In this document: one piece after another, positions 27,716-36,900 of the stretch
Layout of the letters: each line of letters opens with the position of its first letter
How positions within the stretch are numbered: position 1 is the stretch's first letter
DNA from: Bacteroidota bacterium
Lineage (GTDB): Bacteria; Bacteroidota; Bacteroidia; Flavobacteriales; Weeksellaceae
Reading direction: 5' to 3'
NCBI GenBank assembly: GCA_023423715.1
Contig: JAFAFC010000013.1
Location: forward strand, 1-64,000
Length of the DNA stretch: 64,000 nt
Program-made: the position numbers and the translations under genes
Notes under the pieces: generated by a model
What the model saw: only the letters and a program-made list of their open reading frames with translations
The model's database searches: none
Told to the model about the DNA's origin: nothing

Positions 27716-28672
27716 ATGAGTAAAAAAGTAGGAATCCTTTTTGGGATGGAAGATACCTTTCCATGGGCATTTATAGATAAAGTAAATGAATTGGGAAATG
27801 GCGAAATTATTGCCGAACCCGTTTCTATTGACAAATTAGAACAAGGTGCAGATTATGGCTATGCGGTAATCATCGATCGTATTTCACAAGACGTTCCTTT
27901 TTATAGAGCCTACCTTAAAAATGCTTCTGTTAATGGTACCTACGTTATCAACAATCCGTTTTGGTGGAGTGCTGATGAGAAATTCTTCAACAATGCATTA
28001 ATGTTGAAATTGGGAATTCCACTTCCGAAAACCGTTCTTCTTCCGTCTCACGAAAGACCGACGAATACATCGGAAACATCTTTTAGAAATTTAAAATTCC
28101 CGCACGATTGGGAGTATATCTTCAATTACATAGGTTTTCCAGCGTATATGAAACCACACGATGGTGGAGGTTGGAGAAACGTTTATCGCGTTGAAAATCC
28201 AGAAGATCTTTGGAATAAACTTTCAGAAACAGAACAACTGGTGATGATGGTTCAAGAAGAAATCATCTTTGACGATTATTACCGTGTGTATTGCTTAGGT
28301 AAAAAATACGTGCACATTATGCCGTACGAACCAAGAAATGAACCTCATTTACGTTACGCAACCGAACATAAAACGAAAGGCGAAGAATTAACGAAATTGC
28401 TGAAGCAAATTGAAGAATTAACAATCAAGATGAATGAAGCTTTAGGTTATGACTTCAATACAGTGGAATTTGCAGTTCGTGATGGAGTTCCGTATGCAAT
28501 TGATTTCTGTAATCCGGCTCCTGATGCAGACAGAAACTCCGTTGGTGAAGAAAATTTCCAATGGATTATTGAGCACGCAGCCAAACTAGCGATTGAAAAA
28601 GCAAAAGAATACAAACCTGGAGTTCCGAATATTTCTTGGGGAACATTCGTAACCGATTCTATTAAAAAGTAA
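27716..28672 (+). CDS. ATP-grasp domain ligase (2 of cluster)
   Basis: The 318-residue protein is a second, compact ATP-grasp ligase. Visible parts are PAYMKPHDGGGWRNVYRV (ATP loop), MMVQEEIIFDDYYRVYCLG and the metal-binding strand NTVEFAVRDGVPYAIDFCN, which carries the Glu and Asn. It is only distantly like the first ATP-grasp protein of the cluster, so the two are not a recent duplication. A RimK-like role, adding an amino acid to a carboxylate, is possible. Confidence 0.85.
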   Translation: MSKKVGILFGMEDTFPWAFIDKVNELGNGEIIAEPVSIDKLEQGADYGYAVIIDRISQDVPFYRAYLKNASVNGTYVINNPFWWSADEKFFNNALMLKLGIPLPKTVLLPSHERPTNTSETSFRNLKFPHDWEYIFNYIGFPAYMKPHDGGGWRNVYRVENPEDLWNKLSETEQLVMMVQEEIIFDDYYRVYCLGKKYVHIMPYEPRNEPHLRYATEHKTKGEELTKLLKQIEELTIKMNEALGYDFNTVEFAVRDGVPYAIDFCNPAPDADRNSVGEENFQWIIEHAAKLAIEKAKEYKPGVPNISWGTFVTDSIKK

Positions 28673-28714
28673 CTGATTTTCATTGAAAAATCGGTCTAAA
28701 AACACAATGAAGTT

Positions 28715-29824
28715 ATGTCGCACACATTTACCATAGGGGTCGAAGAAGAATATCAAATCATTGATGCCGAATCACGTGATTTGATTTCCCATGTATCCAA
28801 GATAATCGAAGGCGGAAAGGCTACCTTAAGCGAACATTTGAAACACGAAATGCACGAATCCGTTGTTGAAATGGAAACCGGCATTTGCAACAATATTACC
28901 GAAGCGCGAGAAGAACTTTACTCACTCCGCAAACGACTGATTACCATTGCCCATGAACAAAATTTACGTGTTTCTGGAGGCGGTACGCATCCGTTTTCGC
29001 GTTGGCAAGACAACACCATTACCAAAGATGTTCGTTATGACAAAATCGTAGGCGACATGGGTGATGTGGCTCGTGAAAACCTTATTTTTGGATTGCATGT
29101 TCATATTGGAATTCCAAATCGTGAAGAAGGCGTGCGCATCCAAAATGTAATGCGTTATTTCCTTCCGCACGTATATGCACTTTCTACGAATTCACCATTT
29201 TGGGTAGGAAGACAAACCGGCTTCAAATCCTATCGTCAAGAGGTTTTCGCAAAGTTTCCAAGAACGGGAATTCCGAGTTATTTCTCAAGCGTGGCCGAAT
29301 TTGATGCGTATGTTGATTTGATGATTAAAACAGGAACCATCGATAACGCCAAGAAAATTTGGTGGGATCTTCGAGTTCACCCATTTTATCCAACCATCGA
29401 GTTCCGAATTTGCGATATGCCCATGCGTGTTGATGAAACGGTATGTTTAGCGGCAATTATGCAAGCTTTAACTGCAAAAATTTATAAATTGCATCAGCAA
29501 AACTTAAGTTTCCGCAGTTACCGCAGATTATTGATTACCGAAAACAAATGGCGCGCTTCAAAAGATGGAATTCATTCTCAACTTATTGATTTTGGAAAAG
29601 AAGCAAGCGTTCCGTACGCAGAACTTTTAGAGGAATTATTAGCTTTTATTGATGATGTGGTTGATGAATTAAACTGCCGTAACGAAGTTGAATACGCTTG
29701 GGAAATCCTAAAAAGAGGAACCGGTGCAGATCGACAATTGGAGGTTTTTGAAAGAACAGGAAACTTAAAAGACGTTGTTGATTACATGATTTCGGAAACC
29801 GAATACGGAATAACCGAAAACTAA
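28715..29824 (+). CDS. Carboxylate-amine ligase, YbdK/GCS2 family
   Basis: This member of the glutamate-cysteine ligase 2 (GCS2, COG2170) family uses a glutamine synthetase-like fold to make gamma-glutamyl or similar amides. The 369-residue protein begins with GVEEEYQIID, the family hallmark. It also has HVHIGIPNREEG, SNSPFW-like STNSPFW and EFRICDMP (metal and ATP sites). E. coli YbdK has weak glutamate-cysteine ligase activity; here the neighbours argue for a dedicated pathway rather than glutathione. Confidence 0.92.
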   Translation: MSHTFTIGVEEEYQIIDAESRDLISHVSKIIEGGKATLSEHLKHEMHESVVEMETGICNNITEAREELYSLRKRLITIAHEQNLRVSGGGTHPFSRWQDNTITKDVRYDKIVGDMGDVARENLIFGLHVHIGIPNREEGVRIQNVMRYFLPHVYALSTNSPFWVGRQTGFKSYRQEVFAKFPRTGIPSYFSSVAEFDAYVDLMIKTGTIDNAKKIWWDLRVHPFYPTIEFRICDMPMRVDETVCLAAIMQALTAKIYKLHQQNLSFRSYRRLLITENKWRASKDGIHSQLIDFGKEASVPYAELLEELLAFIDDVVDELNCRNEVEYAWEILKRGTGADRQLEVFERTGNLKDVVDYMISETEYGITEN

Positions 29825-29846
29825 ATCGCATAAAATTGAAATTTTG

Positions 29847-29854
29847 TAATTTTG
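29847..29854 (+). promoter_or_regulatory. Bacteroidota -7 element before amidotransferase gene
   Basis: TAATTTTG matches TAnnTTTG 19 bp before the ATG at 29873. No TTG at the standard spacing was seen. It could give an internal promoter within the amide-ligase cluster. Confidence 0.35.
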
Positions 29855-29872
29855 CAAATTAAACCATTCTCA

Positions 29873-30706
29873 ATGAGCACAATAAAACTTGCCTTGCTGG
29901 ACATGAACAACAACCATCCCAACCAAGGTATGCGCAATATCAAAGAAATTTCTGAGGCTTTTCGACTTCAATTTGAGTCGGAAGTTGAAGTTTCCTATTT
30001 CGATGTTCGCTATAAAAATGAAGTGCCGGATTATCAAGATTTCGATATTTTCATTTCTTCCGGTGGACCAGGAAACCCACATCGTGAAGGGTATGAATGG
30101 GAACAGAAATTTGCAGATTTCCTAGACCAAGTTTGGGAACACAACCTTCATAGCGAGCAAAAAAAATATTTGTTTTTAATTTGCCATTCATTCCAATTGG
30201 CGAGTATTCACTGGAAATTAGGAAACGTTTGTAAGCGAAAATCGTATTCATTTGGCGTGATGCCCATTCACAAAACCAAGGAGGGCGAGCAAGATTTCTT
30301 ATTGAAAAACCTTCCAGAACCTTTTTATGCAGTAGATTCTCGTTCGTTTCAATTAATTGAACCCAATTTGGATTTATTTGCTGAAAAAGGAATGAAAATC
30401 GTAGCAAAAGAAAAAGTTCGTCCGCACATTCATTTAGAAAGAGCGGTTATGGCAATTCGTTTTTCGGAAGAAATTTTCGGAACGCAATTTCATCCTGAAG
30501 CTGATCCTGGAGGGATGATGGAAAACTTGAAAGACGAAACCAACAAAGAAGCCATGATTAAAAATTTTGGCGAGGAAAAATATTTGGAAACGGTGGATCG
30601 AATGGACGATCCCGATAAGATTGTTCTCACCCAAGCCCAAATTCTCCCAAGGTTTCTAAGGCACGCCGCCAAACAAATTTTAAAAGAAGAATTAAGCGTA
30701 TGCTAA
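29873..30706 (+). CDS. Class I glutamine amidotransferase-like protein
   Basis: This GMP synthase-like GATase1 domain supplies ammonia from glutamine or hydrolyses a gamma-glutamyl bond. The ATG at 29873 gives 277 residues; a TTG at 29852 would add 7 residues but lies within the promoter-like element. The triad is visible as Cys104 in LICHSFQ, His207 and Glu209 in QFHPEAD. The oxyanion loop is SSGGPGNP. In gamma-glutamyl pathways such domains can be hydrolases (PuuD-like). Its place after the GCS2-family ligase suggests it acts on the ligase product or provides NH3. Confidence 0.88.
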   Translation: MSTIKLALLDMNNNHPNQGMRNIKEISEAFRLQFESEVEVSYFDVRYKNEVPDYQDFDIFISSGGPGNPHREGYEWEQKFADFLDQVWEHNLHSEQKKYLFLICHSFQLASIHWKLGNVCKRKSYSFGVMPIHKTKEGEQDFLLKNLPEPFYAVDSRSFQLIEPNLDLFAEKGMKIVAKEKVRPHIHLERAVMAIRFSEEIFGTQFHPEADPGGMMENLKDETNKEAMIKNFGEEKYLETVDRMDDPDKIVLTQAQILPRFLRHAAKQILKEELSVC

Positions 30707-30711
30707 CATAG

Positions 30712-30742
30712 AAATCGGGTTTTAACAGCCCGATTTTTTACA
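30712..30742 (+). terminator. Intrinsic terminator/attenuator after amidotransferase
   Basis: AAATCGGG (30712-30719) pairs with CCCGATTT (30729-30736), followed by a T-run. It sits between the amidotransferase and the next cluster gene, so that gene may have partly independent transcription. Confidence 0.8.
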
Positions 30743-30761
30743 CCAAACACCACAAAAACGT

Positions 30762-31946
30762 ATGATCAAAAAAATTCGAGACCAATTCAATTCCGAGTTT
30801 TCAAATGAAAAATACCAAGAACTTTTAGAGAATTTAAAAGCAAAGACGGGTTTTCCGCCTTTGTTTCGCGTTTCTGAAAGTCCAATTTTTCTAAGCAATG
30901 AATTTCGAAATAAACTTCTTGGCGCATCAGAAAGTATTTTGAATCAAATTCAAAATATGTCTGATGACGAATTGAAGAAAGCGGTTCCGGAAAATTGTTT
31001 GGTTCCCAACGACACCAAAAAAACGCACTTTTTCACAATCGATTTCGGAATTTGCGAAAATGAAATCGGCGAAATCGAACCGCAACTAATCGAATTACAA
31101 GCCTTCCCAACTTTATATGCTTTTCAACGAGAATTGAAAAATGCATTTTGTGAAGTTTATCCTTTTTTAGGCGAGTACCGACGTAAAATAACGGACGAAG
31201 ATTACTATAAAAAGCTAAAACAAGTGCTTATCGCTGATGAAGATCCGAAGAATGTGGTTCTATTGGAAATTTATCCTGAAAAGCAAAAAACGAATATTGA
31301 TTTCTACTTAACCGAAAAACATTTAGGGATCAAAACCGTTTGTTTAACGAAAGTTCAGAAAGAAGGAAAGCAATTATTTTACGATAACAATGGAGAAAAA
31401 ACGCAAATCAAGCGGATTTACAACCGCGTTATTTTTGATGAACTCGACCGAATTCCCGATTTGAAAACCGCTTTTGATTTCCGTGAAGATTTGGATGTTA
31501 CTTGGGTAACGCACCCGAATTGGTTTTTCAAAATTTCGAAATTCTTATTGCCGAAACTTCAGCATGATTTCGTGCCAAAAAGCTATTTCTTAAACGACTT
31601 TCCAAAAGATGAAAACGTGGAAGATTTTGTTTTGAAACCGCTCTTTTCTTTTGCGGGAAGCGGCGTGAACTTGCATCCAACATGGGAACAAATAAACGCG
31701 ATTCAAGATCAAGAAAATTTTATCATGCAACGAAAAGTGCAGTACGCTCCTATTTTTGAAGATCCAAACGGAGAGTTTTCCAAAGCAGAGATTCGTTTGC
31801 TTTACGTTTGGCCAGAAAATGAAGAGCAACCAACCATAATGGAATATCTTGTTCGAATGACCAAAGCCGAAATGGTGAATGTCGATTTCAATAAAAAGGA
31901 TGCCATTTGGATTGGTGGAACGACCGCCTTTTTCACCGAAGATTAA
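30762..31946 (+). CDS. ATP-grasp-like protein (glutathionylspermidine synthase-like), unnamed
   Basis: The 394-residue protein has no clear name. The C-terminal half looks like ATP-grasp: FVLKPLFSFAGSGVNL (ATP Lys and Gly loop, about 286-301), FIMQRKVQYAPIF and AEIRLLYVW. The N-terminal half is helical and charged. I read it as a distant ATP-grasp of the glutathionylspermidine synthase/DUF type, which would make it the third such ligase in the block. The catalytic metal-binding Asn/Glu are less certain than in the other two. It is followed by a terminator. Confidence 0.65.
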   Translation: MIKKIRDQFNSEFSNEKYQELLENLKAKTGFPPLFRVSESPIFLSNEFRNKLLGASESILNQIQNMSDDELKKAVPENCLVPNDTKKTHFFTIDFGICENEIGEIEPQLIELQAFPTLYAFQRELKNAFCEVYPFLGEYRRKITDEDYYKKLKQVLIADEDPKNVVLLEIYPEKQKTNIDFYLTEKHLGIKTVCLTKVQKEGKQLFYDNNGEKTQIKRIYNRVIFDELDRIPDLKTAFDFREDLDVTWVTHPNWFFKISKFLLPKLQHDFVPKSYFLNDFPKDENVEDFVLKPLFSFAGSGVNLHPTWEQINAIQDQENFIMQRKVQYAPIFEDPNGEFSKAEIRLLYVWPENEEQPTIMEYLVRMTKAEMVNVDFNKKDAIWIGGTTAFFTED

Positions 31947-31955
31947 CGAATACGA

Positions 31956-31979
31956 AAGCTGAATAATTCAGCTTTTTTT
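31956..31979 (+). terminator. Intrinsic terminator ending the ligase cluster
   Basis: AAGCTGAA (31956-31963) pairs with TTCAGCTT (31967-31974) around a TAA loop and is followed by a T-run. It separates the ligase cluster from the FUSC gene. Confidence 0.85.
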
Positions 31980-32014
31980 ATGCTTTTTAGACTTCAAATT
32001 CTCGAATTTAGCCC

Positions 32015-32022
32015 TACATTTG
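32015..32022 (+). promoter_or_regulatory. Bacteroidota -7 element before FUSC gene
   Basis: TACATTTG matches TAnnTTTG and ends 4 bp before the ATG at 32027, so a transcript would be almost leaderless. No matching -33 element was found. Confidence 0.35.
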
Positions 32023-32026
32023 TTGT

Positions 32027-34282
32027 ATGAATTACAAAGCCGAATTGCAAAGATTCGTTACCAGCCAGTACATCTATTCGGGTGTGCGAATCACGTTGGC
32101 TTGTGTAGTTCCGGCGATCATTCTAGCGCATTTTGGGATTTTAAAAGAGTATTTTCTTTTCCCACTGGCAACCAGTTTTGTTGGTTTAACAGACCAACCT
32201 GGACCTTTTATACGAAGACGAAATGCCTTAATTCTAGCCATTATTTCGTTCGTCATTGTTGCCTTTATTTCGATTTTAATTAAGCATTACGAACCGCTCG
32301 TTTTTCTATTAATCGCCGTTTTCGGAATGCTTTTCACCATGATTGGCGTCTATGGACAACGACTAGCTGCCGTGGGTTCCTTATCACTCGTCGTTATGGC
32401 GATTTTCTTGGATCACAGCATGGCAAACGGTCCCATCTTAAAAAGTATAGGCATCTTTTTAGCGGGATGTATTTGGTTTTTCCTTGTTTTTCTACTTGTT
32501 TCGAGAATTCAGCCGTATAAATTAGCATTTCAGATGGTTGGTGAAAACTATTTGGAACTCGCCGAATTTCTTCGAATTAGGGCCCGTTATTATCAAGAAA
32601 AACCTGAATTTGACAAGCTTTTTCCGCAAATTATAGCGAAGCAAATTGATATTAAAAATCAGCAAGAAGCAACACGCGAAATTGTTTTCAAAACACGAAC
32701 CATTGTAAACGAATCCACCACGACAAGTCGTTTGCTGATGATGATGTTTCTAAATTCCTTAGAACTTCATGAAAAATTAATGACCTCAGATAGCGATTAT
32801 GAGAAGATTAATCGTCGTTTTGGGAAGTTTAAAATTCTACCAAAAATACATGATTATCTGATTCTTTTATCGGAAGAAATCACCAATATTGGGATTGCGA
32901 TGCAAAGTGGAGCCAAGGCGAAACCCATCAACAACATTAAAAAAGAACATCAAAATCTTTACGAATACTATTTCAATTTCAGAAATAAGAATTTAACTCC
33001 TGAAAACCTAGAAGACTTCATGATTCTACGTTTGATTTTGATTCGCGTGAATGAAATCACCGATGAAATCAATAGTATTTACAAGGTTTTTGATCAAGAT
33101 ATTTCGTTGGCGAAAAGTTTATCTTCTGGTTTAGATTATCAAAAATTTGTTCCGTATCAGGAAAAAATCAACTTAAAAGTTCTCAAAAATAACCTTTCAA
33201 TCAAGTCCGAACATTTCCGACATGCGATTCGGATTACACTGGCATTGTTAATTGGATACGGCTTTTCGTACGCGACATTTCTGGGATTAGGACATACTTA
33301 TTGGATTTTAATTACCATAACCGCGATTTTAAAACCATCCTACTCCACAACCAAAACGCGAAATTTATGGCGTTTGGGAGGAACCTTTGCAGGCGGTGTT
33401 TTCGCTTACGTTTTACTTATGTTCGTCCACGACAGCAGAATATTGCTCACCATTCTGTTTTCGAGTATGATTTTATGTTTCACGTTTTTGCGTGGAAAAT
33501 ACCTTATCGCCGTATTTTTCATGACTATTTATGTATTTCTGACTTTCAATTTCATGCATCCAGGAAACGTGAATATCATCTTTCGAGATCGATTGGTAGA
33601 CACCTTCATTGCTGGAGTCATCGCGTTTATCGTTTCGTACTTGGTGTTACCAGTTTGGCAGCATTCTCAAAATATTGATTTAATGAAAGAGTCGGCTAAT
33701 TCCAATATAAAATACTTCGAATCAGTGATGCAATATCTTGGAACAACCGAGTTTAAAGAGCAAAATTACCGTCTTGCACGTAAAGATGCGATGATTTCGT
33801 TAGCGAATTTAAGTGATAATTTCCAACGGATGATTTCGGATCCTAAAACACAGCAAATCCGTATTGAAACCGTGCATCAGTTTGTAACAACCTCGCATTT
33901 GATTACGGCTTACATCGCTTCGCTTTCACAATATGCGAAGTATGAAAAAGACTATCCAAATATAGATATTGAAAGTTGGCATACCAAGATTTTGGCAGAA
34001 CTTCAACGAACGGAGCATATTTTGAATCAGCAAAAAATTGATCCTACACTTCAAGAAGAAAGCAAGATTGTTCCTGAAGATTTTGTGAGTGAACTTTTAG
34101 AAAATCGTAAAAAAGAACTTCAAGAAGAAGAGCAAGAGTTTTTTGATCGCCGAGACATGCACAAAATTTCCTACGTTGCTGAAATTAAAAACATCAAAGA
34201 AATCCTTTCATTGCTTTTCAATACGGCAAAAGAACAACGTAGATTGGTTCAGAATTACTACAAAACTAATCCACAATCGTAA
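32027..34282 (+). CDS. FUSC-family membrane protein (YccS/YhfK-like)
   Basis: This is a large inner-membrane protein of the fusaric acid resistance/aromatic acid exporter superfamily. The 751 residues are organised as two repeats. The N-terminal TM block (about 20-160) is followed by a soluble helical region (about 165-390), the FUSC-like TM block (about 395-545, with ITITAILKPSYSTTKTRNLWRLGGTFAGG) and a C-terminal cytoplasmic helical tail. Such proteins are proposed to export aromatic acids or other organics; the substrate is unknown. It overlaps the convergent phosphopantetheinyl transferase gene by 17 bp. Confidence 0.88.
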   Translation: MNYKAELQRFVTSQYIYSGVRITLACVVPAIILAHFGILKEYFLFPLATSFVGLTDQPGPFIRRRNALILAIISFVIVAFISILIKHYEPLVFLLIAVFGMLFTMIGVYGQRLAAVGSLSLVVMAIFLDHSMANGPILKSIGIFLAGCIWFFLVFLLVSRIQPYKLAFQMVGENYLELAEFLRIRARYYQEKPEFDKLFPQIIAKQIDIKNQQEATREIVFKTRTIVNESTTTSRLLMMMFLNSLELHEKLMTSDSDYEKINRRFGKFKILPKIHDYLILLSEEITNIGIAMQSGAKAKPINNIKKEHQNLYEYYFNFRNKNLTPENLEDFMILRLILIRVNEITDEINSIYKVFDQDISLAKSLSSGLDYQKFVPYQEKINLKVLKNNLSIKSEHFRHAIRITLALLIGYGFSYATFLGLGHTYWILITITAILKPSYSTTKTRNLWRLGGTFAGGVFAYVLLMFVHDSRILLTILFSSMILCFTFLRGKYLIAVFFMTIYVFLTFNFMHPGNVNIIFRDRLVDTFIAGVIAFIVSYLVLPVWQHSQNIDLMKESANSNIKYFESVMQYLGTTEFKEQNYRLARKDAMISLANLSDNFQRMISDPKTQQIRIETVHQFVTTSHLITAYIASLSQYAKYEKDYPNIDIESWHTKILAELQRTEHILNQQKIDPTLQEESKIVPEDFVSELLENRKKELQEEEQEFFDRRDMHKISYVAEIKNIKEILSLLFNTAKEQRRLVQNYYKTNPQS

Positions 34283-34913
34283 AAACGTAGTCTTCGAAAA
34301 ACTCAACTCGAGCGTAAAAATCGTCCGAGCCATTTTCATCATAAACACGGCATTGAACGCTGTGTAAATGCTCCATATTAAAAGGCAAAACCTCGTAATG
34401 TTTTTTCAACGACCAATGTTTGGAGTGATGAATTTTATACAAACTTTCCTTTACAGACCAGATAATCGTTAAATATTCCATTTCCAAATCGGCTGGAATA
34501 AATTCCCGTTCTTCAGGATACACAAACTTATCTTTTAACCTAGTCATTTTTGGATTAAACTTCTCCAAATCTATTCCTACTGGCGATTTCGAAAAAGCGA
34601 TCGCTGCAAAAGGATATGAATTGGTTATTGAAATTTCGTAATCCCTTGGCGACAAAAACGGCTGTCGATCTTCGTACAAAATCTTATGATCGGGCAATTC
34701 ATCTTTCAAAATTTGTCTAACCATCAAGGTTTCCAACAATTTTTTCGGATGATATTCTTCAATTCGGGATTTGTTTTCGGGTTCAATTAATTTTTCAGTG
34801 TCAAAAAAATCCGTTTCATCGTATTTCCACAAATGAATTTTTGCTTTAATATTTGAAAAATCTTGAAATAAAGGCATTTTTTGTTTGCTATTTGAAACCT
34901 CTAAAGTAGCCAA
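34266..34913 (-). CDS. 4'-phosphopantetheinyl transferase superfamily protein
   Basis: This Sfp-type enzyme moves phosphopantetheine from CoA to a carrier-protein serine. The 215-residue length fits the Sfp/AcpT group. The two metal/CoA motifs are visible: VGIDLEKFN and WSVKESLYKIHH, with FSKSP-like AFSKSPVG before the first. It may activate the fatty acid ACP or a secondary-metabolite carrier. It is monocistronic and convergent with the FUSC gene. Confidence 0.9.
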   Translation of the reverse strand: MATLEVSNSKQKMPLFQDFSNIKAKIHLWKYDETDFFDTEKLIEPENKSRIEEYHPKKLLETLMVRQILKDELPDHKILYEDRQPFLSPRDYEISITNSYPFAAIAFSKSPVGIDLEKFNPKMTRLKDKFVYPEEREFIPADLEMEYLTIIWSVKESLYKIHHSKHWSLKKHYEVLPFNMEHLHSVQCRVYDENGSDDFYARVEFFEDYVFTIVD

Positions 34914-35025
34914 AAAGCGTGAAATTCTAAAATAATTGCAAAGGATTCCGATTGCTTTGTCTGAAACTCAAGATGTTTTCTTAGTTAAAGTTTGTTAATG
35001 TACATCGAGAAATCAAATCAAGATT

Positions 35026-35033
35026 TAAATTTG
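35026..35033 (+). promoter_or_regulatory. Bacteroidota -7 element before small membrane protein
   Basis: TAAATTTG lies 11 bp before the ATG at 35044 and matches TAnnTTTG. No standard-spaced TTG -33 element was found. Confidence 0.4.
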
Positions 35034-35043
35034 CATCATCAAA

Positions 35044-35340
35044 ATGAAAAATTTCCTGACATATTTGCTCACCGCCCTACTCTTGGTTTTTGTTGTAGGA
35101 AGCAAAGTTTACACTCCTGCTCAGGAAAATTTAACGACGATTTCTACACCTCATCAACTTCCAAAAAAAGTTAATCACCTCAACAAAACGATGGTGAAAA
35201 CGGATCATCAACAAAATGATGCGCCCAACTTTTTTGTAGAATCTGAGGATGTTGATTTTTCGGCTGCTGATCAGCTAGCCAACCTTAGTTTCGCAATCGG
35301 AATTGTTTCTGGACTTTTTCTTCTCTTTCATTTTTCTTAA
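35044..35340 (+). CDS. Small membrane protein, unknown
   Basis: I do not recognise this 98-residue protein. It has an N-terminal hydrophobic segment (about 4-19, possibly a signal peptide or anchor), a polar middle rich in Lys, Gln and Asp, and a C-terminal hydrophobic segment (about 80-97). A -7 promoter element sits just upstream. It is the last chromosomal-type gene before the integrase. Confidence 0.6.
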   Translation: MKNFLTYLLTALLLVFVVGSKVYTPAQENLTTISTPHQLPKKVNHLNKTMVKTDHQQNDAPNFFVESEDVDFSAADQLANLSFAIGIVSGLFLLFHFS

Positions 35341-35600
35341 AAAAAGATTAGTAAAAAGCAAAGTTAAGCAAAACGATTAAATCCGTTGCTATACAATGTT
35401 TTATAAAGAAGTAGTCTTTATTTGGAACTCGGTGTCTGATAAGTTTTGGGCTTGAAATGACAAAGTTAAGTTACTAATTCGTTACCGATTAATAGAGGTT
35501 TCTCATTAGCCTAAACGGTTATATTTCAGTGTTTTGCACTTATTTTTATATTTCCTTGTAACTCAATGTAAATTAATTTTAAACATTAAACATTTGAGTT
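35341..35600. other. Probable left ICE boundary region
   Basis: This 260-bp non-coding stretch separates the last chromosomal gene from the integrase gene. It holds a 10-bp direct repeat, CAAAGTTAAG, at 35359-35368 and 35461-35470, a candidate for integrase arm-type or core sites. No tRNA gene is visible. The exact attL cannot be fixed without the right end. Confidence 0.4.
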
Positions 35601-36850
35601 ATGAAACAGACAAAAAAATCAACGTTCAAACTGCTTTTCTACTTGAAAAAGAACGAACTGAAAAAAAATGGTAACGCTCCAATTATGGCACGTATTACCA
35701 TTGATGGAGCACCTAAAACTTTTGGGACAAAGTTAGAAATTGACCCAAGCAATTGGGATCTAAAATATGGAAGAGTTGAGGGCAAAAGCGCAACAGCTTT
35801 AAATATTAATAAAAAGTTGGATAACATACGTGGGCGTATCGACAAAATTTATGAAGATATGCTGAAACACGAGGGCTTTGCTACTTCCCAAAAAGTAAAG
35901 CTCTCATTCTTGGGTGTTGGTGTAATGGATGATGCAATTCTAAAAGTCTTTAACGATAAAAATGAGGATTTTAAAAAATTGGTTGACAAGGAAGAACGTT
36001 CACAAAGCACCTACAACAAGTACATCACGGTTTATAATCATCTTACCACTTTTATCAAAGAACGCTATCATCGTGATGATATGGCCTTTCGGGAATTGAC
36101 TGGAGATTTTATTAGGGAATTTGATTTTTATCTTCGGTACGATTTACAATCTACACATAATACGGTTTGGGTTTACACGATGCCTGTGCTAAGTCTGGTG
36201 GAATTGGCTATTAAAAAAAGTTTGATACGTGATAATCCGTTTCAAGATTATGAAATCAATATGGAAGAAACCGACAGGGGTTATATTCTTAAAGAAGATG
36301 TAGAAAACTGATGATGTGTGCACCGCCCCACCCACGGTATGAGCTTGTGAAAGATCTTTTTATTTTCAGTTGTTTTACCGGACTTGCTTATGCGGATATT
36401 AAAAAACTAACAAGGAACAATATTCAGTCTTTCTTCGATGGCCATCAATGGATCATCAGCAGAAGAAAAAAATCAGATATTGCTTCTAATGTTCGGTTAA
36501 TGGAAATCCCAAAACGTATTATAGAAAAATACCTCGGTAGCACTCGTAATGAGTTTATCTTTCCAGTTCCAACTAATGTAACCTGCAATACTCACATTGG
36601 CAAATTAATTGAAAAAGCTGAAATTATTACAGAACAAAAAGTAACCTTTCACACTGCAAGGCACACATTTGGAACAATGTTTTTAACAGAAGGTGTACCG
36701 CTTGAAAGTCTTAGTAAAATGATGGGGCATAAAAATATTTCCACTACACAGATTTACGCTAAAATTACCAGCCAAAAGATTAGTAAGGATATGGATTTGG
36801 TAGCTCCTAAATTTAAGGAGATTGAAGAAGCGTTTTTACAGGTTATATAG
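35601..36850 (+). pseudogene. int: Tyrosine site-specific integrase of the ICE, frameshifted
   Basis: This is a Bacteroidota conjugative-transposon integrase that would catalyse excision and integration. The first frame (35601-36311, 236 codons) carries the arm-binding and SAM-like core-binding domains and stops at TGA 36309-36311. The second (from 36311) carries the catalytic domain with HTARHTF (HxxR), MGHKNISTTQIYAKI (His/Trp box and Tyr nucleophile) and FTGLAYADI, where many families have the first Arg. Restoring one base turns ENC-TGA into EN-Leu-MMCAPPHPRYELV and gives a normal protein of about 415 residues. It is therefore a decayed gene, a sequencing error or, less likely, a recoding site. 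Confidence 0.85.
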
Positions 36851-36872
36851 TTAATCACAATTTGAAATTAGG

Positions 36873-36900
36873 AGCAGAACTTAACGGTTCTGCTTTTTTT
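36873..36900 (+). terminator. Integrase terminator
   Basis: AGCAGAAC (36873-36880) pairs with GTTCTGCT (36887-36894) around a TTAACG loop, followed by seven Ts. It lies 22 bp past the integrase stop. Confidence 0.88.

Noticed and set aside
29852..29872. TTG start for the amidotransferase
   Set aside because: It overlaps the TAATTTTG promoter element; ATG 29873 fits the family start.
36309..36311. Programmed frameshift in the integrase
   Set aside because: No slippery run is present at the junction; a plain missing base explains it better, though reinitiation at TGATG cannot be excluded.
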